A stretch of DNA of 64,000 bases, from NCBI GenBank assembly GCA_022606425.2, contig JAHDVF020001468.1, forward strand, positions 1,798,001 through 1,862,000. Reading direction: 5' to 3'. A program made the translations under genes and the position numbers. Below, piece by piece: positions 31,701-39,334 of the stretch. The stretch comes from Lepidostoma basale. Taxonomy: Eukaryota; Arthropoda; Insecta; Trichoptera; Lepidostomatidae. Each line of letters begins with the position of its first letter. Within the stretch, counting starts at the first letter, position 1. The notes beneath the pieces are model-generated. The model worked only from the letters and a program-made list of their open reading frames with translations, made no database searches and was not told where the DNA came from.

Positions 31701-34700
31701 AATTCCAGCGCGAGAGATAAACTGGAAGTGTGGCGAAAAGAGGTGAAATATAACACCGTCAGTTGGTCAAGTTTAACAATTCCAAATTGATATTCGAGTT
31801 GACTGATTGGACTAATGAAATATATTATATATAGATAAGTTTTTTTTGTATACAACAGGTCGTTTGAACCCAATTACTGTATACAATTCACTTTTTTTAA
31901 GCTATTATATTGATTCTCATGACATGTGATAGGTAGCTAATCTATCCCCATTTTTTTGTCACGTGAATTCTACACCAGACCAAAGACGGTGTGACAATCA
32001 CACTGCCATCGCCGGTAATCGAACCCAGCACCATCAGTATGATAGTCAGAGTGTTTATAAGTTTATTAGCTTATTTTTACGGCTAAGATGGCAGTGCACA
32101 ATGGTGTTTTTGTGCCGATCCTTGTGAAGCGTGGAACTGGCAAAAGAAAGATGAAAGTAGAATAAATGCAGTTGAAATGAGATCTCTCAGACAAATGTGT
32201 AGTATAAATGCAAATGTAAATGATAGTGTCAAATGCAAATACAAGAAGTGCGAATGAAAGCTTTATGAACAAAATAAAAAAAGGGTCTTAACATGTATCG
32301 CGCCGTGGCAGTCATATGTGACTGCCAGCGGTTGAATTAAAGTTAAGGTCCTCAAGGAGTTTAACGGAGTTTTAATAATATAATATGATTAAATTAGTGT
32401 TACATCGACCTCACAAAAGCGTTTGACAGAATCAAGCTGAAGGACCTCCTGAATACTTTGACCACGAGGTTGGCGTCTCCATCACTTGTTAATGTGGTAA
32501 GAGAGATCAACCTAGACGGCAACACAAGGATCAGAGCAAATGGGAAATTCACTAAAGCCATAAAAACATCCCTTGGCATCAGACAAGGCGACAGCTTAAG
32601 CCCATTTCTCTTTAACTGCATCATGGACAACATCATTGCAGAGGTTGCATCTCTCAATTTAGGGTACACTCTAGGTAAAGAAGTAATTGGAATGCTTTGC
32701 TATGCAGACGACGCCACAATCGTGGCCGAAAATCAAAGCGACTTGCAAGCAATGCTCTCAAAGTTTGATGAATCCTGTTCAAAATATAACATGATCATAT
32801 CCACCCCAAAAACGAAGTGTATGACATTCGCAAGAAATCAACTGAGATGCGAAGTCTCCGTACGCCAGGAGGAAATTGAACAGGTGGACCTATTCAGATA
32901 TCTCGGAAGCGAAGTAACCAGCTCTAATGACCTCCCCAGAGAAGTAAGGTCACAGGTGGATAGGGCTGCAGCAGTTGCAGGCTGCCTGAAAGATGTCATA
33001 TGGAGAAACAGGGACATGAGGACTGACAGCAAGGTACGCATCTACAAGACCTGTGTGCGACCAATCCTCACATATGGCATTGAATCGAGGGCAGATACTG
33101 TCAAGACAAAGAGCATGCTCAGGACAACCGAGATGAAAACGCTCCGCGCTATAGCTGGCAAGACCCTACGTGATCGAGTTAGGAATACAGCAATCCGAGA
33201 AATCTGCGAGGTCGAAGATGTGGTCAGATGGGGACGTCAAAGACGGCGATACTGGCATGAACACGTAGAAAGGATGAGCTCAAATAGAATACCACACATA
33301 ACTCTCCATGGAACGCCAAACGGACAACGCCGACCAGGAAGACCCCCGAAACGGTGGAGAGAAAGCTGGAGTTCAGCATCTCAAGAGGACCCGCCTGAAA
33401 TAACAGACTCCTGAGTCTACAAAAAGGGAAGAAGAAGAAGAAGAAGAAGAAGATTAAATTAAAATGGCTTTTTACACCGGAATCCTGAAAAGTACCGTGG
33501 CAGTCAATGTGTTAAGATGGTTTGGGTGCATGGAAAGAATGAATGAAGAATGAATGGTAAAGAATGTATACATAAACGACGTAAAAGAACTAAAAATAGA
33601 GGAAGACCGAGGAAAATGTGGCATTATTAAATCAATTGAATTTTTGATGTAGGCCACGTAAGGAGTCAGAGAAATCTCGCATACATGCAAGACAACATGT
33701 ATGAATGTTAAGGAAGCGAGTACCATATATCAGAAAATAATTATGTGGTAGTCCATTCATTCTGCATACCTTCAGGAGACTGTGTAATTGATAGTCATTT
33801 AGAGTCATACTCGTATATACAATAATACCAAGCATACTGATGATTAGTTAGTTAGTTTTTTTTATAGTGTTTCTAGAAAAACTAGAGATGTGATGAAACC
33901 CTATTCAAGGCCATCTTTAAGAGATTAGCTTGATACAAAAAAAAAATTTAAAAGCTGGTGATTGAGGTTGATGTAAAAATATATTTTATAGTATGGAATA
34001 TTACCAGAGTGTCAGCATCGAGGAAGACACACTTGGAGTACTGCGTCAGGTTCCAGCAGTGCAGCTTGGTGAAGGTGATCCCCAGCTCCGGGCGGGCCAG
34101 CAGCGCCAGGTGAGCAGCGTCTCCCGAGTCCAGTACATCTACTGTCACAACATCGGAGAATACCTGAGCCAGACGCTCCCTGTGGAACGAATCTTTGGTT
34201 AATCAAATGCAACTACAGTTTAAAAATTACAGTTTTAAATACAAATCTGTAAATAAAATGAAAAAGTTATAAAGGAGGATCCATATAATTATGACCTTCG
34301 TGGCAGAGTGCCAACGGCTTTGACAATCACACTGAAGGTCTAGAATTCGATGACAGTGTGATTCTCAGACTATACGGTCTCGTGTAGAATTCATGTGATG
34401 ATAAAATGGCGATAGATTAACTACCAATCACATGTCATGAGAATTAATATAATAGCTAAACGCTTTACATCGATTTGGCTTATGCTGTTATAATGTAAAG
34501 AGCTATTCAAGAAAATAATTATGATAATAAAATAAGTGATTGATGGAGCATTTATTTAGTGATTGTGTTATATTTAAAATTATGAATATGAATGCTGCAT
34601 TCGTTGTAGTGGTAATAGAAGTTTTAGAAAACCATAATGGGTAACTCTTTAAATGAATGTAAGTATGATAAGGTATCTATACATTAAAACCTAATGTATC

Positions 34701-36710
34701 AGGATTGATCAAATCAAAAAACAAGTATAGAAAATATGTAGTCATAATTATGAGGAACAATTTTGTTTTGTAGATACACGCAAAGGAACATGTATTATAT
34801 TTTGTATTACAGTAATCTACAAATATCTATCAATATCTACAAATTTGTAAAATTGTATGTCAGGTCAAACAGTGCGAAGATAAGCTTGCGCTAGGTCTAA
34901 ATACTGTTGCGATTGTTAGAAAAGATGACAATTACCTTCTTAAAATTGCATCAATTATGATGTCTTATAAAAAGACGAATCAAGATAAAATATAACATAT
35001 ATTTTATACTTTTTGGACTTCTATGCTATTATCGTAACACTTGAATAAATATTGACACTCGATGTTCAGATATTTATTTTAGTCTGCAGTCGCTGAATAA
35101 ACTCGTTAAATATGGTGTTTTCAACGCACGTTTTCACACGTTCTAACACACAATATTACCGGAATATCTTGACAATAATCCACCAAAAGATTATTGATCC
35201 AAGAGATGATGTTTTAGCAAAGAAAATCAATTATGCATGCAGTTATTTCATTTGATATGAAACATTGCATCTATCTATGAACTGTTAAATAATGAGTGAG
35301 TCTAAAAAGATTCACAAAGCATTTCAATAGGATGTGAAACATTAGCCCGTGAGACAGGAAACATAATGAGTGAATCAGAGAAAGGACCAAAGTCGCTGAT
35401 GTAGCATGCAGAATAGCTTTGTTGAATATAAATTGGGTCGGCCATGTAGTGAGAACAACGGATAATCAGGGGAACAGGCGTACCTTGGAATAGTGACTGA
35501 GAACCGACCACAGAATCCCGAACAAATCACAAGCAAGATAGTCTTATGACATTAAAGGAGTTGCAGAACCTCAATTGAGTGGCGAGAGATAAAGTTGTGG
35601 AAGTCGGGAAGGAAGGTCTATTTTCAAAACTAGATAACTAATGGCTAATGATGATGATAATGAATTATAATTATTAAAATACAGTAGAACATCGTTTATC
35701 CGGACTTCAGTTAACCGGAACGTCAACTATCCGGACAAGCTGAGATAATGAAGCGTTCTGTACCGTGATCTACGCATGACTAAGCTTACCCCACCACACC
35801 TACATAACGCAGGGTGTGGGTTGCATCATCTTTCTCCTCCCTCCTCCACTCGTTCTCCCCCGCACCCTACGGACAGTCAGTCTCCCGCTGTGTTTGAGTT
35901 TCAACGTGTCATCTCGTTAGTTTCAACCTGTCATTATTAATTCGAGATTACGTATTTGGATTTGGAAAATCGGTATCCGGAACACCTCCGGTCCCAAATA
36001 GTCCGGATAAACGACGTTCTACTTTAAATGATAAAGAGTAAAAAAAAAATGAATGTTGTAATTGAATCCAATACACACTTAACACAAGTCACATAATTGT
36101 AAGCTTATAAACAAACTAACTAACCATCACGCTGTCTCCCAAAGGGGTAGGCAAAAAAAATGGGCCACCACAGTGTTCTTTCCTGACATACTTCTCTCGC
36201 TTCCTCAACATTTATACATCTTGTCATACATACACGTCGATTTCTCCGACTCCTCACATTGCCGACATTCAAATCAACCGAGATCTTCCTCTATTTCTTA
36301 TTACATTTACATCATTAACATACACTTTCTTTATCATTCATTCTGCTAACTGACTAATCTTAATAACCCTTTCATTATTTTGTTCATAACACTTCACACT
36401 GCATTCATTTCTTATAATTGCATTTGACACTCAGATTTACCACACATATTCGATATTAAGAGATCTCATTTCTACTGCATTTTGCACATCCCTATGTGAG
36501 TTTATCCAATTTTAAATGTGTCATTGTTTTGGTGTATTGCATAAATAAAAATAGATATGGAAAATACTCACTTCATAACGGGAGTGACCTGCGGAGTGAC
36601 GAGAATGACGAGGGAGTGCGCGGTGGCCACCCTCCTGAGGGAGTGAGCCAGCACCAGAGCCCCCAGGCAGTATGAGTCATTGGTGGCCAGCGTCACCCAA
36701 GCACTGCGAT
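15367..36710 (-). CDS. Gyg: Glycogenin (self-glucosylating glycogen primer), exons 2-9, 5' end not found
   Basis: Glycogenin uses UDP-glucose to glucosylate its own tyrosine, making the primer that glycogen synthase extends in the cytosol. Coding exons on the minus strand: 36572-36710, 34005-34179, 29857-30019, 29086-29212, 27711-27882, 24103-24867, 20372-20909 and 15367-16727. All junctions are GT-AG and in phase. About 1147 residues can be read (about 892 if exon 7 is skipped), against roughly 350 for human GYG1. Exons 2-6 form a collinear GT8 domain with [29 protein letters not shown] and [10 protein letters not shown]. Exon 8 has the C-terminal [10 protein letters not shown] region that in animal glycogenins contacts glycogen synthase. 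The rest is low-complexity Pro/Ser/Lys sequence. The start exon, which must supply one base before the first codon of exon 2, was not found between 36711 and 64000. The introns are full of transposons. Confidence 0.93.
16870..17410. other. No gene seen (glycogenin intron 8)
   Basis: AT-rich. GCAAGAATATAGACATACAT (17011) and an inverted ATGTATTCTTGCAGAAATAT (17074) form an imperfect inverted repeat of unknown origin. Confidence 0.5.
17414..18124 (-). mobile_element. Pogo-like element with transposase N-terminal remnant
   Basis: TA-flanked ends CAGTACACTCCCAATTTTCC and, inward from the right, AAGTACATTCCCGATTTTCC. The minus strand between about 17851 and 17553 encodes [20 protein letters not shown], the PSQ-type helix-turn-helix of pogo/CENP-B transposases. 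It then reads [14 protein letters not shown], matching the second DNA-binding domain, before a stop. The start region carries a frameshift and the DDE domain is absent, so it is an internally deleted, dead element in glycogenin intron 8. Confidence 0.8.
18306..19035 (+). mobile_element. Internally deleted mariner (derivative of the 53958 element)
   Basis: TA-flanked ends TTAGTTCCTTAAATATGAAA and TTAGGTCCTTACATATGAAA (right, inward). The plus strand encodes [20 protein letters not shown] to GAAKENT, then jumps to the C-terminal half ([20 protein letters not shown] to DSNGTYFD). About 560 bases covering the first catalytic Asp are gone. The C-terminal frame is intact through the homopolymer that is frameshifted in the long copy. 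Confidence 0.9.
19040..19172 (-). mobile_element. Fragment of the GATTT-tailed retroposon family
   Basis: AAGACATCTATTGTGAACAG to AGGAGTATTTGTTTTCTGAA matches 49340-49460. It directly abuts the mariner derivative. Confidence 0.65.
19182..19418 (+). mobile_element. CGCCTCTTTGC MITE, copy 2
   Basis: CGCCTCTTTGCAAGAATAAC at the left; right end degenerate (TTATTCTTGCAATGAGGC). Interior as in copy 1 at 5729. Confidence 0.85.
19437..19530. mobile_element. GGTGCCAAGTG MITE-like element, partial copy 2
   Basis: GTACAAACTTCACCCTAAAG ... CACCCGTTGTCACAATAAAC, then TTAGCACCTTTGTAA, matches the right half of 13345-13585. Confidence 0.5.
19658..19760 (+). CDS. Terminal exon of the unrecognised plus-strand gene, inside glycogenin's last intron
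   Basis: Acceptor TTTGTTGTCGTTAG follows a T-rich tract. The exon enters in phase 2, matching the donor at 13907. It adds [20 protein letters not shown] then [13 protein letters not shown] and a TAG stop: a basic stretch followed by a Ser/Thr-rich acidic tail typical of a disordered C-terminus. GC-rich sequence continues as a likely 3' UTR and an AATAAA lies at 20175-20180. It is antisense to glycogenin intron 8, so the two genes overlap tail to tail. The function is unknown. Confidence 0.5.
20175..20180 (+). terminator. Poly(A) signal of the plus-strand gene
   Basis: AATAAA in AT-rich sequence about 415 bases past the stop at 19760 and under 200 bases from the end of antisense glycogenin exon 8. 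Confidence 0.4.
20372..20909 (-). CDS. Gyg: Glycogenin exon 8: glycogen-synthase-interaction region and disordered tail
   Basis: This 538-base exon follows TTTCTAG and ends at CAG|GTTAGT, phase 0 in and 1 out. It begins [13 protein letters not shown], then [20 protein letters not shown], the counterpart of human DYMGADSFDNI, the C-terminal helix that binds glycogen synthase. It continues as Pro/Ala repeats ([19 protein letters not shown]) and a Ser/Thr-rich tail with [10 protein letters not shown]. If the intron after it were retained, translation would stop almost at once (Gly-stop), giving a possible short isoform. Confidence 0.9.
20940..21865. other. No gene seen (glycogenin intron 7)
   Basis: AT-rich. 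The frame at 21246-21443 is Asn/Ile/Leu-rich with no supporting splice sites. Confidence 0.5.
21868..21992 (-). mobile_element. GTTA-type LINE 3' fragment (GTTGTT tail)
   Basis: CAACAACAAACCATCACGCC to GTCATACACGCACGAATCAC. Closest to the subfamily at 10404-10815. Confidence 0.75.
22295..22555 (-). mobile_element. GTTA-type LINE fragment, decayed
   Basis: CCACACTGTTCTTTCCTGAC, GCACGTTGATTTCTCCGACT and GACGTGCCATGTGTTTCTTG align to the family. The 3' tail is lost. Confidence 0.65.
22820..23245 (-). mobile_element. GTTA-tailed LINE, best-preserved C-terminal frame
   Basis: Minus-strand frame 22837-23199 encodes [20 protein letters not shown], then [40 protein letters not shown] and [20 protein letters not shown] to [13 protein letters not shown]. 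This is the extreme C-terminus of a non-LTR retrotransposon ORF2. The tail on the plus strand is TAACTAACTAAC (GTTA repeats in sense). 5'-truncated, with no RT palm, so immobile. Confidence 0.85.
23250..24000. other. No gene seen (glycogenin intron 7)
   Basis: AT-rich. The end (23960-24010) carries TGTCACGACAGCTGTTTCGC then CAACCTATGATGACATCATC, the reverse of the foldback-type motif at 5459. Confidence 0.5.
24103..24867 (-). CDS. Gyg: Glycogenin exon 7: phase-symmetric Pro-rich and acidic linker exon
   Basis: A 255-codon exon, phase 0 at both ends. The donor is CAG|GTGGGT at 24102. The acceptor is TAG at 24868-24870, with a CAG 12 bases further in (exon then from 24855) that also keeps frame. 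The product is low complexity: an N-terminal Pro-rich stretch, WEYFAP, a Glu/His/Lys segment with a repeated HKHI(M/I)EE motif, an acidic Asp/Glu stretch, and a [20 protein letters not shown] tail. Skipping it would join exon 6 to exon 8 in frame, so it is a candidate alternative cassette. No domain is recognised. GC content is far above that of the flanking introns. Confidence 0.8.
24960..25900. other. No gene seen (glycogenin intron 6)
   Basis: AT-rich. The frame at 25512-25778 (Thr/His/Asn-rich) has no splice support. Confidence 0.5.
25903..26058. mobile_element. GGTGCCAAGTG MITE-like element, copy 3
   Basis: AAATGTGCTAAGTGGTTTAA at the left, AGTGGCATCTATAGGGCGAA in the middle and TTTAATCACTTTGCACTTAA at the right. 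The ends are imperfect inverted repeats. Confidence 0.55.
26058..26768. other. No gene seen (glycogenin intron 6)
   Basis: 26500-26640 is GC-richer (ACCCGCGCACTGAGCCTGCG and onward) with a frame at 26473-26667, but there is no acceptor/donor pair or recognisable protein. Confidence 0.45.
26771..26950. mobile_element. Foldback family 1, complete palindromic copy
   Basis: The two arms (about 85 bases each) are inverted copies: ATGACATGTTTCGCCCTTCT on the left, AGAAGGGCGAAACATGTCAT on the right, centred near 26860. The outer parts carry TTTTCTAGAAGTTTT. No coding capacity. Could form a long hairpin in RNA or DNA. Confidence 0.85.
27328..27527. mobile_element. Foldback family 1, diverged copy
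   Basis: TTTCGCCTTAACAAGGCGTT and TTTGATAATGCTTTATCAAG arms, preceded by the ATTTATTGTTTCTTGAACAA flank seen at other copies. Confidence 0.65.
27711..27882 (-). CDS. Gyg: Glycogenin exon 6: end of GT8 domain
   Basis: This 172-base exon follows ATTTGCAG and ends at GTAAGG, phase 2 in and 0 out. It encodes [17 protein letters not shown], matching human KVVHFLGRVKPW whose His and Lys contact UDP-glucose. It continues to [20 protein letters not shown]. It ends exactly on a codon boundary, so both exon 7 and exon 8 can follow in frame. Confidence 0.94.
27925..28270 (-). mobile_element. GTTA-type LINE fragment, decayed
   Basis: AACTAACTAGCCACCACCAT ... AAGGGGTAGGCAGAAAGAAT with later blocks CGATTTCTCTGACTCTTGAC and CACTCCATTCACTTCTTATA. 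Inserted in glycogenin intron 5. Confidence 0.7.
28296..28525. mobile_element. 230-bp long-TIR MITE, mariner-like
   Basis: TA-flanked. The left arm CAAGTGTCCCAGAAGTTGGC and right arm (inward) CAGGGTGTCACAGAAGTCGA both continue into CGTCAAGCCGGAAACGGATG and down to AAAAATGTAAAAAA, so the inverted repeats are about 80 bases each. CARGGTGTC ends and TA duplication fit the mariner superfamily. Confidence 0.85.
28530..29080. other. No gene seen (glycogenin intron 5)
   Basis: AT-rich. No repeat recognised except scattered poly-T. Confidence 0.5.
29086..29212 (-). CDS. Gyg: Glycogenin exon 5: acceptor-tyrosine exon
   Basis: This 127-base exon follows TTTGCAG and ends at GTGAGT, phase 1 in and 2 out. 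It begins in GGDQG, whose Asp is a catalytic residue in the family, and continues [20 protein letters not shown]. It ends with [11 protein letters not shown]. The first Tyr of YSY aligns with the auto-glucosylated Tyr195 of human GYG1 and the second with Tyr197. Both the acceptor and the catalytic Asp are therefore kept. Confidence 0.95.
29225..29850. other. No gene seen (glycogenin intron 4)
   Basis: AT-rich, no recognised element. The intron seems nearly free of transposons. Confidence 0.5.
29857..30019 (-). CDS. Gyg: Glycogenin exon 4: GT8 core
   Basis: This 163-base exon follows ACTTACAG and ends at GTAAAC, phase 0 in and 1 out. It encodes [20 protein letters not shown] and [12 protein letters not shown], closely matching the human [20 protein letters not shown] segment, and ends in GSFDG. 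The conserved N-S-G near its middle lies in the sugar-nucleotide pocket of the family. Confidence 0.95.
30394..30641. mobile_element. TTAA-bounded piggyBac-like MITE, family 2 copy 2
   Basis: TTAA at 30394-30397 and 30638-30641. The ends are CCCTTATTGGACGCTAG and, inward, CCCTTTACGGGCATAAG. Interior as at 9363-9570, with a small extra segment. Confidence 0.85.
30690..30965. mobile_element. Foldback family 2, diverged copy
   Basis: TTAAAACACTGTTTTTTCCA ... TCATCATTGGGAATACGATG and, inverted, CCTGATGATATGAAGGTATA ... GTCGAGAAAAATAAACTCAA. Same family as the near-perfect palindrome at 41051. Abuts the pogo-like element at 30966. Confidence 0.75.
30966..31284. mobile_element. Pogo-like non-autonomous element, copy A
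   Basis: TA-flanked ends CAGTAGAACGTTGTCTATCC and, inward from the right, CGATAGAACATCGTTTATTC, each followed by GGAC. The left end continues GACCGGAGGTGTTCCGGATA and the right has CTTGTCCGGATAATTGACGT, both shared in reverse with 35682-36024. Confidence 0.85.
31849..32055 (-). mobile_element. tRNA-derived SINE copy
   Basis: TATACAACAGGTCGTTTGAA (3' end in reverse), CATGACATGTGATAGGTAGC, GTGACAATCACACTGCCATC and the B-box region GGTAATCGAACCC. The head is truncated near 32055. Confidence 0.75.
32072..32300 (+). mobile_element. GTTA-type LINE 5'-ward fragment
   Basis: GCGTGGAACTGGCAAAAGAA ... GAAATGAGATCTCTCAGACA is the ORF segment upstream of [12 protein letters not shown] in this family. 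It ends in AACAAAATAAAAAAAGGGTC. Confidence 0.65.
32401..33455 (+). mobile_element. RT-encoding LINE fragment with intact YADD box and AAG tail
   Basis: Open frame 32401-33414 (338 codons) of a 5'-truncated non-LTR retrotransposon. It starts inside the palm at YIDLTKAFD (first catalytic Asp), then [26 protein letters not shown] (catalytic YADD), and the thumb region [40 protein letters not shown]. It ends with [14 protein letters not shown] and [11 protein letters not shown]. After the stop come AAGAAGAAGAAG repeats (33427-33455). The N-terminal half (endonuclease, RT fingers) is missing, so it cannot act alone, but the frame has not decayed, implying a fairly recent insertion. Confidence 0.9.
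33505..33850 (+). mobile_element. GTTA-type LINE fragment, decayed
   Basis: TAAGATGGTTTGGGTGCATG, AGAGGAAGACCGAGGAAAAT, GTCCATTCATTCTGCATACC and a late TTAGTTAGTT (33845). Follows the RT fragment. Confidence 0.7.
34005..34179 (-). CDS. Gyg: Glycogenin exon 3: catalytic DxD exon
   Basis: This 175-base exon follows CCACAG and ends at GTAATA, phase 2 in and 0 out. It encodes about 58 residues including [36 protein letters not shown] and the terminal DADTL. DAD is the DxD motif that binds Mn2+ and UDP-glucose in GT8 enzymes (human Asp102 and Asp104). Identity to vertebrate glycogenin is high across the whole exon, and no key residue is lost. Confidence 0.95.
34293..34475 (+). mobile_element. tRNA-derived SINE copy, scrambled head
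   Basis: GACCTTCGTGGCAGAGTGCC (A-box-like), then a degraded B-box region TAGAATTCGATG, then AATTCATGTGATGATAAAAT ... ATCACATGTCATGAGAATTA. Confidence 0.7.
34480..35290. other. No gene seen (glycogenin intron 2)
   Basis: AT-rich without recognised repeat or exon-like frame. Confidence 0.5.
35295..35660 (+). mobile_element. Relic of RT family with GAT tail
   Basis: GAGACAGGAAACATAATGAG, GTCGGCCATGTAGTGAGAAC and ATGATGATGATAATG tail (35647-35662) align with 44210-44495. No open frame remains. Confidence 0.6.
35682..36024. mobile_element. Pogo-like non-autonomous element, copy B
   Basis: TA-flanked ends CAGTAGAACATCGTTTATCC and, inward from the right, AAGTAGAACGTCGTTTATCC, each followed by GGAC. 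Opposite orientation to 30966-31284. The interior has a C/T-rich stretch (35825-35900). Confidence 0.85.
36108..36505 (-). mobile_element. GTTA-tailed LINE fragment
   Basis: Tail AACAAACTAACTAACCATCA (plus strand), then CACGCTGTCTCCCAAAGGGG through CTTATAATTGCATTTGACAC. The frame is broken by several indels. Lies between exon 2 of glycogenin and the pogo-like element. Confidence 0.75.
36572..36710 (-). CDS. Gyg: Glycogenin exon 2: start of GT8 domain
   Basis: Acceptor TTTGCAG and donor GTGAGT bound a 139-base exon, phase 1 in and phase 2 out. It encodes about 46 residues beginning [20 protein letters not shown] and ending in [10 protein letters not shown]. This is the first beta strand and nucleotide-binding region of the GT8 fold (human VTLTTNDAYAKGALVLG). 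The first codon needs one base from an upstream exon, so the start Met lies on an unlocated exon. Confidence 0.93.
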
Positions 36711-36975
36711 CTGCAAAGAAAGAAAGAAAGAAAATACCTTAGTATACTTGTTCAGTAAAAAAAAAAAGTCTATTTAATAATAACATTTTCAGATATATGT
36801 ATACTAAATTGACCAAATAGGAAATGCCTTTGAAATACAAATATATCATAGAATGTTAAAAATATCATGGAACGAATGAGGAATTGCATCAGCGAATGAA
36901 GAAAGAAAAATAAATTATCATGACCATAAAGCGCAGGAAACTGGAATACTTCGGGCATGTTATGAGAAACGATAA

Positions 36976-38348
36976 ATACGAGGTGTGGCAATTAAACTCA
37001 GAGAATTTAGTTGCGGCGTACGAACCGGCAACACTGCATGACTAGTGCGCATGCACCTGGTTAGATAGGTCCTTCCACTCAGTCGCGGTGAAAATTTCAT
37101 GGTAATCGGGCGCCTGGTTCGTTTTTTATGGGTGTTCTTCGGATACAAGTTTTTTTTAACTCAGTCGCAGAATTGACTGACTAAGTTTTTAAGCAATATG
37201 CTGTGATCCAATTTTTGGTCGTAACTGGTGTAAAAGCTGCAGAAATCCTACGAAAATTACGGCAGGTGTATGGAGATGTGTGTCTGTCACAATCACGTGT
37301 GTTTGAATGGGCAAAACGGTTCAAAAACGGTCGTGAACGTTGGATGACGATCCGTGGTCAGGAGCACCAATTCTCACACACACAGACGCAAATGTCGACT
37401 GTCTTCTAGAGCTAGTCCTGTCTGACCATCGCCTAACCCTTCGTGCGTTATCATACCAGTTAAATATTAATAAAGAAACAATTGGGAAGATGTTACGCGG
37501 AAATTTGAATATGCGAAAGATCTGCACGAAGATGGTGCCCAATGCAACAAAAACAAATGCGAAAATTAATTTGTGACGATTGAGAGTAATGGCAGAGACT
37601 GGATGGGCCGTGTAGTCACTGGAGATGAGTCCTGGATATACGAATATGATCCCGAAACCCGTAGACAAAGCCTACAGTGGGTGGAAGAGGGTGGGGAGAG
37701 CCCAACGAAAGCAAGGATGTCAAAATCACAGCTGAAGGAAATGCTGATCATTTTCTTCGATATTCATTGCATTATTCACCGTGAATACGTTCCTAAGGGC
37801 CAGACAGTGAATGTTGAAGTCTTGGAGCGGCTGCGACAGCGTGTTTTCCGTAAACAACCCGAACTCGCCGCAAACGGCTGGCTCTTGCACCATGATAACG
37901 CGCCGTCTCATTCCTCCTTGATTGTGAGGGAATATTTGGCGAAAAAAAGTATCCCAACGCTACCGCATCCACCCTACAGCCCCGACTTGGCCCCCTGTGA
38001 CTTCTTCTTGTTCCCAAAAATGAAGAGTCACCTCAAAGGAACCCATAGAGGCTGCGACCGTCGTCTTGAAATGTCTAACTTTAGAGGACTATCAAGGCTG
38101 CTATCAATCATGGGAGAAACGTTGGAAACAATGTCCTGAGTTAGGAGGAGACCACTGTGAAGGCCGTTAAAAAAAATTCACCTTGCTGCAAACCAATCTT
38201 CAGATTGAGACCGGAGAAGAAGGCATCAGAAAAAACTGTTTGTTCTATTATTTCATTAATGAGAAAAAGTCTTGGATATCAAATGCAGAAAAAATACAGA
38301 ATGAGTAATTAAAAAAAAAACTGGCGAACTTTTTATTTAATTATTACA
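36976..38348 (+). mobile_element. Mariner-family transposon, frameshifted, all three catalytic Asp codons present
   Basis: A decayed mariner read in three frames. An N-terminal helix-turn-helix (VKAAEILRKLRQVYGDVCLS, QSRVFEWAKRFKNGRE) lies at 37203-37350. A linker is at 37340-37570. The DDE domain (37573-38139) has VVTGDESWIYEYDPETRRQS, HHDNAPSHSS and [15 protein letters not shown], with 34 residues between the second and third Asp (DD34D). The left end is CGAGGTGTGGCAATTAAACT after TA. The right end is degenerate near 38348. Multiple frameshifts make it inactive. Confidence 0.8.
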
Positions 38349-38822
38349 CAATGAAAGCTGCTAGTTTATGCAAATATATTTATGTATATGAATGTCTGGA
38401 GCTACTTATATCGAGAATAAATAGTATATTATGTAGTTACAATAGACATTACGTACGCACATCCCACAGCGCGTATATTCTGAGTCTTGAGCCATCGGTT
38501 CGATATTACATTAGAATGCGGATCGCCATTTTCTCCAAATTCCCGCGCTTTCCACACCGCACTTCGGCCGCCAAATGAAATAAAGGCGAATACTTCACAT
38601 TTCTGGGGGATCATCCATTCTATATCGGATGCGGTGCCAAATACGTAATTTCGGATGCACGTGTTAATTGATTTCCCGCTCTCATACTATTGGGCAATCG
38701 TGCCAACGACACCACAGATAAAAAATATGAATTTAGATATAATTCCATATTTAAATTCGACTCATGTATCCATAAATTACATTTTCTCATGTATCCATAA
38801 ATAAGGATACATGCAATTACAT

Positions 38823-39334
38823 ATTTATAGTAGGTACCTAACTTTGAAAACCCAACGTGTTAACGGCTTGCACAAGGCACGTGTGAGATGCTAACATCGT
38901 CATGTGGAACTGCGTTTAGGGCTAGGAGCAGTTTGTAATAATTGCATTCAATTTAATAATACGAAAACGAATTTAAAAATATCACTGAATGATTAGTAAG
39001 TAGGTTAGACTTTAAAAAAATTGCACGGGTCAAGGTAAATTCCAAAGATTTTACTACTATCACGCCGTCTCTCCGAAGGGGTAGGCAAAATGGACCGCCA
39101 CACTGTTCTTTCCTGGCATACTTCTCTCGTTTTCTCAACATTCATATAAATCATGTTATGCTGCACGCACGTCGATTTCTCTGACTCCTTACGTGGCCGA
39201 CATTTAATATTTAATTGATTTGATCGTGCCACATTTTTCTCGACCTTCCGCTATCTCTAGTTCCGTTTACGTCGTTTACATACTAAACTTCACTATTTTG
39301 TCTTCATTCATTTTTCCCATGCGTCTAAACCATC
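38823..39334 (-). repeat. Duplicated block: unique-like segment plus GTTA-type LINE copy
   Basis: ACGTGTTAACGGCTTGCACA, GAGATGCTAACATCGTCATG, ACTGCGTTTAGGGCTAGGAG and AGGTTAGACTTTAAAAAAAT recur in the same order at 59820-60010, in both cases followed by a GTTA-LINE copy in reverse (39055-39334 here). This is a duplicated stretch or a longer repeat family. Confidence 0.75.
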
